From assembly GCA_943371025.1 (NCBI GenBank), contig CALRTC020000030.1, forward strand, positions 1 through 64,000: DNA of 64,000 nucleotides, written 5' to 3'. Origin of the DNA: Niveispirillum sp943371025 (GTDB taxonomy: Bacteria; Pseudomonadota; Alphaproteobacteria; Azospirillales; Azospirillaceae). The position numbers were made by a program, and so were the translations under genes. Positions 1 to 8,029 of this stretch are shown one piece after another. The notes under the pieces were generated by a model that had not been told where the DNA came from, made no database searches, and was given only the letters and a program-made list of their open reading frames with translations. How positions within the stretch are numbered: the first letter of the stretch is position 1; each line of letters starts with the position of its first letter.

Positions 1-1
1 C

Positions 2-385
2 CCGACCCTGCGCTTCATCATCCCGCATGGTGGCGGGGCCGTGCCCTATCACTGGGGCCGCTACCGCGGCATGTCGCTGGAGATCGCCAAGCGCCCGCTG
101 GAAGGGCTGTTGAACAATGTCTTCTTCGACACTTGCGTCTATCATCATCCGGGCGTGCAGTTGCTGACGACCGTCGTTCCGTCCAGCAATGTCCTGTTCG
201 GTTCCGAAATGATCGGTGCGGTGCGTGGCAAGGATCCCAACACCGATCAGTATTTCGACGACACCAAGCGCTATGTCGATGCCTGCTCTGACCTGAGCGA
301 GGCTGACCGCCACGCCATTTTCGAAGGCAATGCACGGCGCGTCTATCCCCGTCTCGATGCGCTGCTGAAGGCGCGCGGCCTCTGA
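2..385 (+). CDS. 4-oxalomesaconate hydratase-like amidohydrolase, C-terminal part (5' end outside window)
   Basis: The frame is open from base 2 to a TGA at 383-385, giving about 127 C-terminal residues; the start lies left of the window. It reads IIPHGGGAVPYHWGR, then NNVFFDTCVYH, LFGSEMIGAVRG and GNARRVYPRLDA. This set of blocks is characteristic of LigJ-type 4-oxalomesaconate hydratases of the amidohydrolase_2 superfamily. LigJ hydrates 4-oxalomesaconate to 4-carboxy-4-hydroxy-2-oxoadipate in the cytoplasmic protocatechuate 4,5-cleavage and gallate pathways. A second amidohydrolase follows after 22 bp, so it belongs to the same operon. A gamma-resorcylate decarboxylase-like relative is possible, but the SEMIGAVRG block favours LigJ. 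Confidence 0.75.
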   Translation, partial: PTLRFIIPHGGGAVPYHWGRYRGMSLEIAKRPLEGLLNNVFFDTCVYHHPGVQLLTTVVPSSNVLFGSEMIGAVRGKDPNTDQYFDDTKRYVDACSDLSEADRHAIFEGNARRVYPRLDALLKARGL

Positions 386-407
386 GCCCGCCGGGAGGAA
401 ACACAGA

Positions 408-1256
408 ATGCAATATTTCGACATCCATCCGCACATCATCTCCGACGATGAAACGCGCTATCCGCCGGCCCCCCTTTTCGGCAAGCGTTCCGACTGGTCG
501 CAGGAACGGCCGAACACGGTGGAAAGCCTGATTGCCGCCATGGATGCGGCGGGTGTTGCCAAGGCGGCGGTCGTCCATTCCTCCACCACCTACGGCTTCG
601 ACAATTCCTATGTCGTTGATGGCTGTAACCAGTATCCGGACCGGCTGGTGGCGGTCGGGTCGGTGGACATGATGGCTGACGATGCCTGCGACGTGATCCG
701 GTCCTGGGTCGGCAAGGGCTTGAAGGGGTTGCGGGTGTTCACTGGCGGGTCGACCAAGGATTTCGATCCGGCCGAACTGGAAGATCCACGGGCGTTCAAA
801 GCGTGGGATCTGCTGGGTGAACTGGGCCTGCCCATGTGCATCCAGACAGGGCCCATCGGCCTGCCGCAGGTCACGATGCTTTCCAAGCGCTTCGCCAATG
901 TCGCCATTATCATGGACCATCTGGGCCGGCCCGATGTGCTGGACGGCCCGCCCTATGCCAATGCGGCCAGCCTGTTCGAACTGGCTTCCCTGCCCAATAT
1001 CTACCTGAAGCTGACGCCGCGCATCTTCGGCGACGTGAAGAAGGGTAAGGCCAGTGCCGAGACCTTCTTCCCCAAGGTAGTGGCGGCGTTCGGTGCCGAC
1101 CGTTTGGCCTGGGGCTCCAACTTCCCCACCTCTCCCGGCACATTGTCGGAAATCAAGTCGGAGGCAGAGGCCGGTCTGGCGTGCCTGTCTGATGAAGACC
1201 GCGCCTGGATCTTCGGCCGCACGGCAGCGAAGCTGTATCCGACGCTGGCGGACTGA
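408..1256 (+). CDS. Amidohydrolase family protein, LigI-like lactonase/hydrolase
   Basis: A 282-residue protein. The ATG follows GGGAGG with good spacing. The N-terminus has the metal-binding FDIHPH (H-x-H) motif, the middle has IIMDHLGRPD and the C-terminus has AWGSNFPTSPG, all typical of the COG3618 amidohydrolase group that includes 2-pyrone-4,6-dicarboxylate lactonase LigI and other lactonases. The usual aspartate of the final strand (GSDxP) is Asn here (GSNFP), which is also seen in this group. It sits between a LigJ-like hydratase and a permease, so lactone or pyrone hydrolysis upstream of LigJ is the likely job. Activity on 2-pyrone-4,6-dicarboxylate itself is an inference. Confidence 0.7.
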   Translation: MQYFDIHPHIISDDETRYPPAPLFGKRSDWSQERPNTVESLIAAMDAAGVAKAAVVHSSTTYGFDNSYVVDGCNQYPDRLVAVGSVDMMADDACDVIRSWVGKGLKGLRVFTGGSTKDFDPAELEDPRAFKAWDLLGELGLPMCIQTGPIGLPQVTMLSKRFANVAIIMDHLGRPDVLDGPPYANAASLFELASLPNIYLKLTPRIFGDVKKGKASAETFFPKVVAAFGADRLAWGSNFPTSPGTLSEIKSEAEAGLACLSDEDRAWIFGRTAAKLYPTLAD

Positions 1257-1287
1257 CATCACAAGAACAATGAAATCGGGAGGAACC

Positions 1288-2583
1288 ATGGCCAGCACGG
1301 ATACGGGCGCTTTCGGCCCCGTGCTCACTGACCGTCAGCTAGCGTTCAAGCGCTGGACGGTTCTGCTGCTGCTGGCGCTGGGGGTGCTGATCGCCTTCGT
1401 CGACCGGACCAGCATTTCGTCTGCCGTCGCAGATGCCGAATTCGTTCGGCATTTCGATCTGTCGGATACCGGGCGCGGTTGGGTGAATGCTGCCTTCTTC
1501 TGGTCCTACGGGCTGATCCAGATTCCCATGGGCTGGGTCGTGGACCGGTATGGCGTAAAGACGCCCTATACCGTCTGCTTCGTCCTGTGGTGCGTGGCGA
1601 CGGCCGTCACCGGCATGATGACGGCTTTTGTCGGCCTGATGATCATGCGCATCATTGTCGGCGCGGCCGAGGCGGTGGTGATGCCGGCCAGCTATCGCTG
1701 GATCCGCAACAATTTCAAGGAAGGGCAGAACGGGACGGCCGTTGGCATCTTCGCCATGGGCAATAAATTCGGTCCCGCCATCGGAGCGCCCGTCGCCGCC
1801 TGGTTGATCGTGCATCATTCCTGGCAGGCGATGTTCGTCATCACCGGCCTGGTTGGGCTGGTCTGGCTCCTGCCCTGGATGCTGCTGGTCAAAAGCGATC
1901 TGCCGAAAAAATCGGAAATGGCAGAGGTGAAGCGCCGGGCGTCAGCGGTCTCTTTCCGCACCATCATTGTCAGCCCCTTGATCTGGGGCACGATGATCGT
2001 GAATTTCTGCTACGGCTACTTCACCTTCTACTGCATGAGCTGGATGCCGGCCTATCTGGTGGAGGAACGTGGCCTGTCCCTGAAGGAGAGCGGGCTCTAC
2101 ACCTTCTTCAGTTTCGCCGGCATCGCCATCGTGGCCGCTATTGCCGGCTGGGCGGCGGATCGGGTCATCGCCCGTGGCAAGGATCCTGTCTTCGTCCGCA
2201 AGGCCTTCGTCATCGCCGGTTTCCTGGGTGCCTGCACCGTGCTCCTGGGCGTGACGGCGGACAGCCTGCAGGTGGCGCTGTTCTGGAATGTCACCTCGCT
2301 GTCCTTCCTGGGACTGGCCACCGCCAACAATCTGGCGCTGTGCCGCCTGACCCTGATCCCGGCCCCCGCCGTGGGGCTGGCGACGGGCGTGCAGCAGGTG
2401 GCGACCAGCCTGTCGGGCGGCGTGGCTGCCAGCCTTTCCGGGTGGCTGTTGCAAGTCAGCGGCTCCTACACCCTGCCCATGCAGGTCATCCTGGTTTTCC
2501 TGATCATTGGCGCCGTGACCACGGTCGTCCTGCTGCGTCCGAAATATGCGCCGAAGATGCCAGAGGCACCGGCGTCCAACTGA
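1288..2583 (+). CDS. MFS permease, anion:cation symporter (ACS) type
   Basis: A 431-residue inner-membrane protein with about 12 hydrophobic segments. I place the start at ATG 1288 after GGGAGG (1278-1283); an in-frame ATG at 1270 has no ribosome site. Family features are LIAFVDRTSIS in helix 1, PMGWVVDRYGVK in the first cytoplasmic loop and ASYRWIRNNF after helix 4. These match the anion:cation symporter family, which takes up glucarate, phthalate, hydroxyphenylacetate and similar organic anions. The position inside a ring-cleavage operon suggests uptake of the aromatic acid substrate. The protein at 15854-17143 is a close paralogue. Confidence 0.85.
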   Translation: MASTDTGAFGPVLTDRQLAFKRWTVLLLLALGVLIAFVDRTSISSAVADAEFVRHFDLSDTGRGWVNAAFFWSYGLIQIPMGWVVDRYGVKTPYTVCFVLWCVATAVTGMMTAFVGLMIMRIIVGAAEAVVMPASYRWIRNNFKEGQNGTAVGIFAMGNKFGPAIGAPVAAWLIVHHSWQAMFVITGLVGLVWLLPWMLLVKSDLPKKSEMAEVKRRASAVSFRTIIVSPLIWGTMIVNFCYGYFTFYCMSWMPAYLVEERGLSLKESGLYTFFSFAGIAIVAAIAGWAADRVIARGKDPVFVRKAFVIAGFLGACTVLLGVTADSLQVALFWNVTSLSFLGLATANNLALCRLTLIPAPAVGLATGVQQVATSLSGGVAASLSGWLLQVSGSYTLPMQVILVFLIIGAVTTVVLLRPKYAPKMPEAPASN

Positions 2584-2614
2584 TCCCACGAATGATATCA
2601 AGGGAGGGCCGAAG

Positions 2615-3598
2615 ATGGCCAAGATCGTGTTCGGTATGGCGGTTCCCCACAGCGGCATGCTGGGGCAGGCGCCGGAGGATTGGCTGAACAATGGTGAGCG
2701 TGACCGCAACAATCCCAAGCTCTGGTATCGCAACCGCACCTGGACCTATCCGGAACTGGAAGCCGAGCGCGGCGCCGCCTATGAGAAGTTCCTGACCCTG
2801 GAGGAACGTACGGCCCGTGCGGCTCGTAACAAGGCGGCCCTGGCCGAGATGCGCCGGGCCTACGAGGCGGCGAATGTCGATGTCGCGATCATCCTGGGCA
2901 AGGACCAGAAGGAGATTTTCCTCGACTTCTCCCCCTCCATCGCCATCTACACGGGCGAGGAGGCCTATAATGGCCCGCCGCAGCGCCCGGTCTATGCGCC
3001 CGACCACGCGGTGACGCACAAGTGCCACCCGGAACTGGCGCTGCATCTGGTCAAGTCGCTGCAGGCCGACGGGTTCGACCTGACGGACCTGTTCAAATGG
3101 CCGGACAATGTCTGGATGAAGCCCACGGGTCCCATCGTCCCGCATGCCTACAGCTTCGTCTATCGCCAGATCATGGGCGACAATCCGCCGCCCAACGTGC
3201 CGATCATCATGAACTGCTTCTACGAGCCGACCCAGCCGTCCATGGCGCGCTGCGTACAGTTCGGCGAGGCGCTGCTGCGCGCCGTGAAGGCGTGGAAGAG
3301 CGACGCGCGCGTGGCCATCATTGCGTCGGGCGGTCTGACCCATTTCGTCTGTGACGAGGAATTTGACCGCCGCGTCATCGAGAAGCTGCGCAATTTCGAC
3401 TACCAGGGACTGATTGCCGAAGGCGAACGTGCCTACCAGTCCGGCACCTCTGAAATCAAACTCTACGTCTCCGTGCTGAAGGCGCTGGAGGATGCCGGCG
3501 CCAAGATGACCCTGGTCGATTACGTCCCCTCCTACCGTACCGCTGCAGGCACGGGCGAGGGTATGGGCTTCATGTACTGGTCGACAGAACAGGCCTGA
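2615..3598 (+). CDS. Class III (LigB-type) extradiol ring-cleavage dioxygenase
   Basis: A 327-residue single-chain protein, ATG after AGGGAGGG. The N-terminus MAKIVFGMAVPHSG puts a candidate Fe(II)-ligand histidine at residue 12, and IIMNCFYEPTQ and IASGGLTHFV occupy the usual LigB C-terminal positions. LigB proteins open protocatechuate, gallate or methylgallate rings with O2 and non-haem Fe(II). No separate LigA-like small subunit is encoded nearby, which fits the single-chain methylgallate/gallate-type enzymes better than two-subunit LigAB. The flanking LigJ, LigI-like and aldolase genes agree with meta-cleavage of a carboxylated diol or triol. The exact substrate cannot be read from sequence. 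Confidence 0.75.
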   Translation: MAKIVFGMAVPHSGMLGQAPEDWLNNGERDRNNPKLWYRNRTWTYPELEAERGAAYEKFLTLEERTARAARNKAALAEMRRAYEAANVDVAIILGKDQKEIFLDFSPSIAIYTGEEAYNGPPQRPVYAPDHAVTHKCHPELALHLVKSLQADGFDLTDLFKWPDNVWMKPTGPIVPHAYSFVYRQIMGDNPPPNVPIIMNCFYEPTQPSMARCVQFGEALLRAVKAWKSDARVAIIASGGLTHFVCDEEFDRRVIEKLRNFDYQGLIAEGERAYQSGTSEIKLYVSVLKALEDAGAKMTLVDYVPSYRTAAGTGEGMGFMYWSTEQA

Positions 3599-3611
3599 GA
3601 GAGGAACGATC

Positions 3612-4466
3612 ATGAGCAACCGGCTCAACGGCATCATCCGCGCCTGGGAAGCGGGCAAGCCCGCCTTTTCCTGCTTCGCCAAGGCGGACAAGCAGACTGC
3701 CATCGACCTGTCGGACAGCCCGTATGACGCGCTGGTCTTCGAGATGGAGCATAACCCCTTCGATATGCTGGCGCTGGGCGATGCACTGCAATACCTGCTG
3801 AACCGCAAGCAGATCCACAGCGCTGCCACGCTGGCGCCGGCCGTGACCCCCATCGTGCGCATCCCGTCAAACGGGGTGGAGATGAACCAGGCCGAGGCCA
3901 AGCAGGCCCTGGATCGCGGCGTCTATGGTGTGGTCTGGCCGCATGTGAAGACGGTCGCGCAAGCCTACAATGCCGTCGCGTCCTGCCGCTATGCCAGACC
4001 CAATAGCGCGCCGCTTTATGAGCCGAAGGGTGTGCGCGGCGATGGTCCGGCCACGGCCGCCCGCTACTGGGGCCTGTCGCAGCAGGATTATTACAAGGCC
4101 GCCGATGTCTGGCCGTTGGCGCCGCAGGGCGAACTGCTGGTTGGCCTGATGATCGAGAGTGTCGAGGCCATCGAGAATCTCGACGATATCCTGGCCAATG
4201 TGCCCGGCATCGGCTTCTGCCTGATCGGGGAGGGCGACCTGTCCCAGGAATTGGGCCTGCCGCGACAGTATGAGCATCCCGAGGTGCTGGATGCGATGGC
4301 AAAGGTGGTCGCCAGCTGCAAGAAGCACAATGTCGTCGTCGGTCACCCGCATGTGACATCCAAGAATGTCGAGCGGCTGATTGGCGAAGGCTACCGCTTC
4401 CTTATGTCCGCACCCCAGCGCAGCTATGGCGTGGTCGGTCAGGGGCGGGAGATCGCGGGCTATTGA
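3612..4466 (+). CDS. HpcH/HpaI-family aldolase
   Basis: A 284-residue TIM-barrel protein starting 13 bp after the dioxygenase with a GAGAGG ribosome site. Family motifs are LVFEMEHNPFD, the substrate-binding PIVRIPSN, the metal-ligand region GLMIESVEAIENL and FCLIGEGDLSQELG, which corresponds to the GxxDLSxxLG block of 4-hydroxy-2-oxoheptanedioate aldolases. Such class II enzymes split 4-hydroxy-2-oxo acids into pyruvate and an aldehyde or oxo acid using a divalent metal. In this operon it could replace LigK as the aldolase acting on 4-carboxy-4-hydroxy-2-oxoadipate or a relative. That role is inferred from context. Confidence 0.75.
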   Translation: MSNRLNGIIRAWEAGKPAFSCFAKADKQTAIDLSDSPYDALVFEMEHNPFDMLALGDALQYLLNRKQIHSAATLAPAVTPIVRIPSNGVEMNQAEAKQALDRGVYGVVWPHVKTVAQAYNAVASCRYARPNSAPLYEPKGVRGDGPATAARYWGLSQQDYYKAADVWPLAPQGELLVGLMIESVEAIENLDDILANVPGIGFCLIGEGDLSQELGLPRQYEHPEVLDAMAKVVASCKKHNVVVGHPHVTSKNVERLIGEGYRFLMSAPQRSYGVVGQGREIAGY

Positions 4467-4477
4467 GGTCGGGATGG

Positions 4478-4559
4478 CGTAGCGCGGATTGGCGAAGCGT
4501 AATCCGCGGCAATCCTGCGCTGCCGTTCCACGGATGACGCACTGCCAATCCGCGCTACG
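4478..4559. repeat. REP-like nested palindrome in the aldolase-ThDP gene gap
   Basis: A perfect 16-nt inverted repeat has arms CGTAGCGCGGATTGGC at 4478-4493 and its reverse complement at 4544-4559. A smaller hairpin, GCGGATT/AATCCGC (4484-4490 and 4501-4507), is nested in the left half. The layout and the GCGGATTGGCGAAGCGTAATCCGC core resemble dispersed extragenic palindromes of proteobacteria. It fills most of the only sizeable gap inside the region A operon, and may act as a transcription attenuator or mRNA stabiliser. I noticed no second copy in the window. Confidence 0.7.
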
Positions 4560-4579
4560 ATATTTCAAGGACCAAGACC

Positions 4580-6130
4580 ATGAACGGCGCTGAAAGCCTC
4601 GTAAACACGCTCGTGGATGAAGGGGTGGACATCTGCTTCGCCAATCCGGGCACGTCGGAAATGCACTTCCTGGCGGCGCTGGAAAACCCGCGCATGCGCA
4701 GCGTACTGTGCCTTTATGAAGGGGTGGCAACGGGGGCGGCCGATGGCTGGTATCGCATGCGCCGCCGGCCGGCTGCCACATTGCTGCATCTGGGGCCCGG
4801 GCTGGCCAACGGCCTGTCCAACATCCACAATGCCAAACGTGCCGGCAGCGGCATGGTCAACATCATCGGCGAACATGCCACCGCGCACCTGAAATATGAC
4901 GCGCCCTTGGCGTCTGATATCGAGGGTCTGGCCCGGCCGCTCAGCCATTGGGTCCGCCGCACCATCTCCTCCAACACGCTGGCCGGCGATGCGGTGGCGG
5001 CGGTGGAGCAGGCCAGCGCCCGGCCGGGCAAGATCGCCACGCTGATCCTGCCGGGTGATACTTCCTGGGGTGAGGTGACGGTGCCCGCCGGTTCTTTCGC
5101 GCGCAGCGGCGTGCCAGGGGCCGGTGTGCCCGATGCGGTGGGGGTGGAGCGGATTGCTGCCGTCCTGCGGTCGGGCGAGCCCACCTTCATCATCCTGGCC
5201 GGCGCTGCCTGCTTTGGTCCTGCCCTGGAATGGGCGGGCAAGGTGGCGGCGAAGACCGGCGCGCGCATCGGCACGCAATTCTTCACCTCCCGCATTGAAC
5301 GCGGGGCCGGGCGTGTGCCGCTGGAACGGCTGCCCTATGCCGTGCCGCAGGCCGTGGAGTTCCTGAAAGCCTTCAAGCACATCATCACGGTCGAAACCGG
5401 CGAGCCTGTGGCTTTCTTCAGCTATCCCGGCAAGCCCAGCCTGCTGAAGCAGCCTGATTGCCAGGTCCATCGTCTTGCCGCCGCCGACGAGGACAGCACT
5501 CTGGCGCTGGAAATGCTGGCCGACGCCGTCGGGGCCAGGACCCTGGAGCCGGTCCGCCAGTCCTTCATCGACAAAGGGGCACCATCGGGCGCCTTGAACC
5601 CGCTGTCTATTGCCCATGCCCTGGCCTCGGCCATGCCCGAAAACGCCATTCTGGTCGATGAAAGCCTGACCACGGGGCGGGAGACGATGGGGCACACGGC
5701 AGGGGCTGTGCCGCATGACACGATCCAGAACATGGGCGGGTCCATCGGCTATGGCACGCCAGTCGCCACGGGTGTGGCCCTGGCCTGCCCCGACCGTCGG
5801 GTGGTCTGCATCGTCGGCGACGGGTCGGCCATGTACACGATCCAATCGCTGTGGACCCAGGCGCGCGAGGGTCTGAATGTCACCACGGTGATCTTCGCCA
5901 ACCGCTCCTACCAGATCCTGAAGGCCGAGTACGCCAATATGGGGTTCGGTGCGCCGGGGCCGCAGGCACTGGCGATGATCGACATCGACAAGCCGGCCAT
6001 TGACTGGCTCGCCATGGGCAAGAGCATGGGCGTGCCTGCGGTCAGTGTCGGCACGGCCGAGGAGTTTTTCCGGGAACTGGGCCGCTGCAACGCCGCACCC
6101 GGCCCGTCCCTGATCGAAGTCCGTCTTTGA
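4580..6130 (+). CDS. Thiamine diphosphate-dependent enzyme, acetolactate synthase/benzoylformate decarboxylase-like
   Basis: A 516-residue protein starting at ATG 4580 with AAGGA upstream. The N-terminal PYR domain has FANPGTSEMHF and the cofactor-activating glutamate in LYEGVATGAADG. The C-terminal PP domain has the ThDP/Mg motif VGDGSAMYTIQSLW ending in FANRSY. These enzymes decarboxylate or ligate 2-oxo acids. The FANPGTSEMHF start and short length recall the uncharacterised acetolactate-synthase-like and benzoylformate decarboxylase-like groups rather than true acetohydroxyacid synthase, and no regulatory subunit is nearby. In the operon it may process a 2-oxo acid from ring cleavage or the aromatic side chain. 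Confidence 0.75.
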   Translation: MNGAESLVNTLVDEGVDICFANPGTSEMHFLAALENPRMRSVLCLYEGVATGAADGWYRMRRRPAATLLHLGPGLANGLSNIHNAKRAGSGMVNIIGEHATAHLKYDAPLASDIEGLARPLSHWVRRTISSNTLAGDAVAAVEQASARPGKIATLILPGDTSWGEVTVPAGSFARSGVPGAGVPDAVGVERIAAVLRSGEPTFIILAGAACFGPALEWAGKVAAKTGARIGTQFFTSRIERGAGRVPLERLPYAVPQAVEFLKAFKHIITVETGEPVAFFSYPGKPSLLKQPDCQVHRLAAADEDSTLALEMLADAVGARTLEPVRQSFIDKGAPSGALNPLSIAHALASAMPENAILVDESLTTGRETMGHTAGAVPHDTIQNMGGSIGYGTPVATGVALACPDRRVVCIVGDGSAMYTIQSLWTQAREGLNVTTVIFANRSYQILKAEYANMGFGAPGPQALAMIDIDKPAIDWLAMGKSMGVPAVSVGTAEEFFRELGRCNAAPGPSLIEVRL

Positions 6131-6158
6131 ACCAAACCGAATAATGGGGAGCGCCGCC

Positions 6159-7046
6159 ATGGCCGCCGAAAAGCTGACCTTGCGCACCAATCTTGCCGAT
6201 TATCCGCAGACGCTGGCCATGAAAGACGGCCGCGTCACGTCGGACATTGTGGACCTGAACTATTGCGGGCCGGAAACGGCGCATAATGGCTTCAAGGCCA
6301 TGGTGCGCCGGAACGAGTATGATTGCGGCGAACTGGCCATCGTCACCTATTTGCAGGCCAAGGCCTATAACAAGCCCTATGTCCTGCTGCCGGCCCCCAT
6401 TTCCGGCCGGTTCCAGCATCATTGCGCCGGTTTCAACAAGGAGCTGGGCCACCTGAATCCCAAGGATATCGAGGGAAAGAAGGTTGGCGTGCGCACCTAT
6501 GCGCAGACCACCGGCCTTTGGATCCGCGGTGTCCTTCAGCATGAATTCGGCGTCGACCTGGACAAGGTCACCTGGATGACGGTTGGCGAGGGTCATCTGG
6601 CTGAGTACCAAGATCCACCGAACTGCATCCCGTTGCCCAAGGGATCGGATATCGGCCAGATGATGCTGGACGGGGAACTGGCGGCCACCTTGCAGGGTGT
6701 GGACCTGCCCAAGGACCCCCGCGTTCAGTATCTGGTGCCGGAACCGTTCAAGGCTGCCAAGGACTGGTTCGCCCGCGTCGGCGTGGTGCCCATCAACCAT
6801 ATCTTCGCGGTGCATGAGAGCATTTCGCGCGAACGGCCCGACGTGGTGCGCGAGATTTACCGCATGATCAGTGAAAGCCGCGCCCTTACGGCGGGTGGTC
6901 TGCCCGATCCGTTCCCGCCCATGGGGCTGGAGGCCAATCGCAAGGGCCTGGAACTGGCCATCGACTGGTCGTTCGAACAGAAGATCATTCCCCGCCGCCT
7001 GTCGGTGGATGAGCTGTTTGACGACGTCACCGGTTCGCTGGGCTGA
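6159..7046 (+). CDS. 4,5-dihydroxyphthalate decarboxylase-like protein
   Basis: The ATG at 6159 has GGGGAG at 6146-6151 in good spacing; an upstream in-frame ATG at 6144 overlaps that ribosome site and is less likely. The 295-residue product has a periplasmic-binding-protein type II fold pattern (LRTNLADYPQTLAMKDGRV, YDCGELAIVTYLQAK, GKKVGVRTYAQTTGLW) but no signal peptide. This combination is typical of 4,5-dihydroxyphthalate decarboxylase (Pht5) and its relatives, often misnamed as ABC-transporter binding proteins. Pht5 converts 4,5-dihydroxyphthalate to protocatechuate, which would feed the extradiol dioxygenase here. The substrate is an inference from family and context. Confidence 0.65.
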   Translation: MAAEKLTLRTNLADYPQTLAMKDGRVTSDIVDLNYCGPETAHNGFKAMVRRNEYDCGELAIVTYLQAKAYNKPYVLLPAPISGRFQHHCAGFNKELGHLNPKDIEGKKVGVRTYAQTTGLWIRGVLQHEFGVDLDKVTWMTVGEGHLAEYQDPPNCIPLPKGSDIGQMMLDGELAATLQGVDLPKDPRVQYLVPEPFKAAKDWFARVGVVPINHIFAVHESISRERPDVVREIYRMISESRALTAGGLPDPFPPMGLEANRKGLELAIDWSFEQKIIPRRLSVDELFDDVTGSLG

Positions 7047-8029
7047 TGACGTCCCGACTGCTGGCCGGGCGGGCGGTAAGACCCGTCGGCCTTGGCTGCA
7101 TGGGCATGAGCTGGGCCTATGGTCCGGCCATGGCGGAGAGGGAGGCGGTGCGGCTGCTGCACCGCGCCATTGATCTTGGCTATGATCATTTCGACACGGC
7201 GGCGCTTTATGGCGGGGGGCAAAGCGAGACGCTCCTGGGCCGCGCTGTCGCGGGCCGGCGTGACCGTGTGCTGATCGCCAGCAAGGTCGGTCTGTTCGCC
7301 CGGGGGGCCGCGCGGGGCATTGATGGCCGGCCGGAGACGATCCGTGCCGGCTGCGATGCCTCGCTCGCGCGCCTGGGCATTGATCATATCGACCTGTTCT
7401 ACCTTCATCGGCTGGATCGGACGGTCCCGATTGAGGATTCCGTGGGGGCCCTGGCTGACTTGGTGCATGCCGGAAAGATCGGCGCCATCGGGTTGTCGGA
7501 AGTGTCCGCCGCCACATTGCGCCGTGCGGCGGCGGTGCATCCGATTGCGGCCGTTCAGACGGAATATTCTCCCTGGTCGCGTAATGCGGAAATCGCCGTG
7601 CTGGACGCCTGCCGAAAGCTCGGCACGGCGTTTGTGGCATTTTCACCTTTGGCGCGCGGTGTGCTGGCCGGGCGCGTCGAAGATCCGGCCCGGCTGGACC
7701 GCGCCGATATCCGCCGTTACATGCCACGCTTTTCCCCTGAACATTGGCCGGCAAATCGTGACCTGGCCGCGGAATTTGCGCTGCTGGCGGAGGTTTACGG
7801 CGTGACGCCAGCGCAGCTTTCGCTGGCCTGGGTCCTGTCGCGCGGTGAGCATGTCCATGCCATACCCGGCACCACCTCCCCGGCGCATCTGGAGGAGAAT
7901 GCGCAGGTCGCCGACATTCCCGACGACCTGATCGCGCGCATCGACTGGCTGTTCGATCCTGCCAATGTCAGCGGCCCACGCTATCCTGCGGATGTTCAGG
8001 CCGCCGTCGATACCGAGGAGTTCGCCTGA
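7046..8029 (+). CDS. Aldo/keto reductase
   Basis: A 327-residue TIM-barrel oxidoreductase. Its ATG overlaps the preceding TGA by one base (TGATG), so it is translationally coupled. The AKR tetrad is visible: Asp and Tyr in YDHFDTAALYGGGQSE, Lys in IASKVG and His in LFYLHRLD. The C-terminus has the NADP-binding region IPGTTSPAHLEEN. It probably interconverts an aldehyde or semialdehyde with the alcohol or lactol, for example at the hydroxymuconate-semialdehyde stage, where no LigC-like dehydrogenase is seen. The last 34 bp overlap the end of the convergent MFS gene. Confidence 0.8.
   Translation: MTSRLLAGRAVRPVGLGCMGMSWAYGPAMAEREAVRLLHRAIDLGYDHFDTAALYGGGQSETLLGRAVAGRRDRVLIASKVGLFARGAARGIDGRPETIRAGCDASLARLGIDHIDLFYLHRLDRTVPIEDSVGALADLVHAGKIGAIGLSEVSAATLRRAAAVHPIAAVQTEYSPWSRNAEIAVLDACRKLGTAFVAFSPLARGVLAGRVEDPARLDRADIRRYMPRFSPEHWPANRDLAAEFALLAEVYGVTPAQLSLAWVLSRGEHVHAIPGTTSPAHLEENAQVADIPDDLIARIDWLFDPANVSGPRYPADVQAAVDTEEFA

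Noticed and set aside
18..1328. Long minus-strand open frame (436 codons)
   Set aside because: It lies wholly over the LigJ-like and LigI-like genes and has an arginine- and glycine-rich, domain-free translation typical of the antisense frames of high-GC genes.
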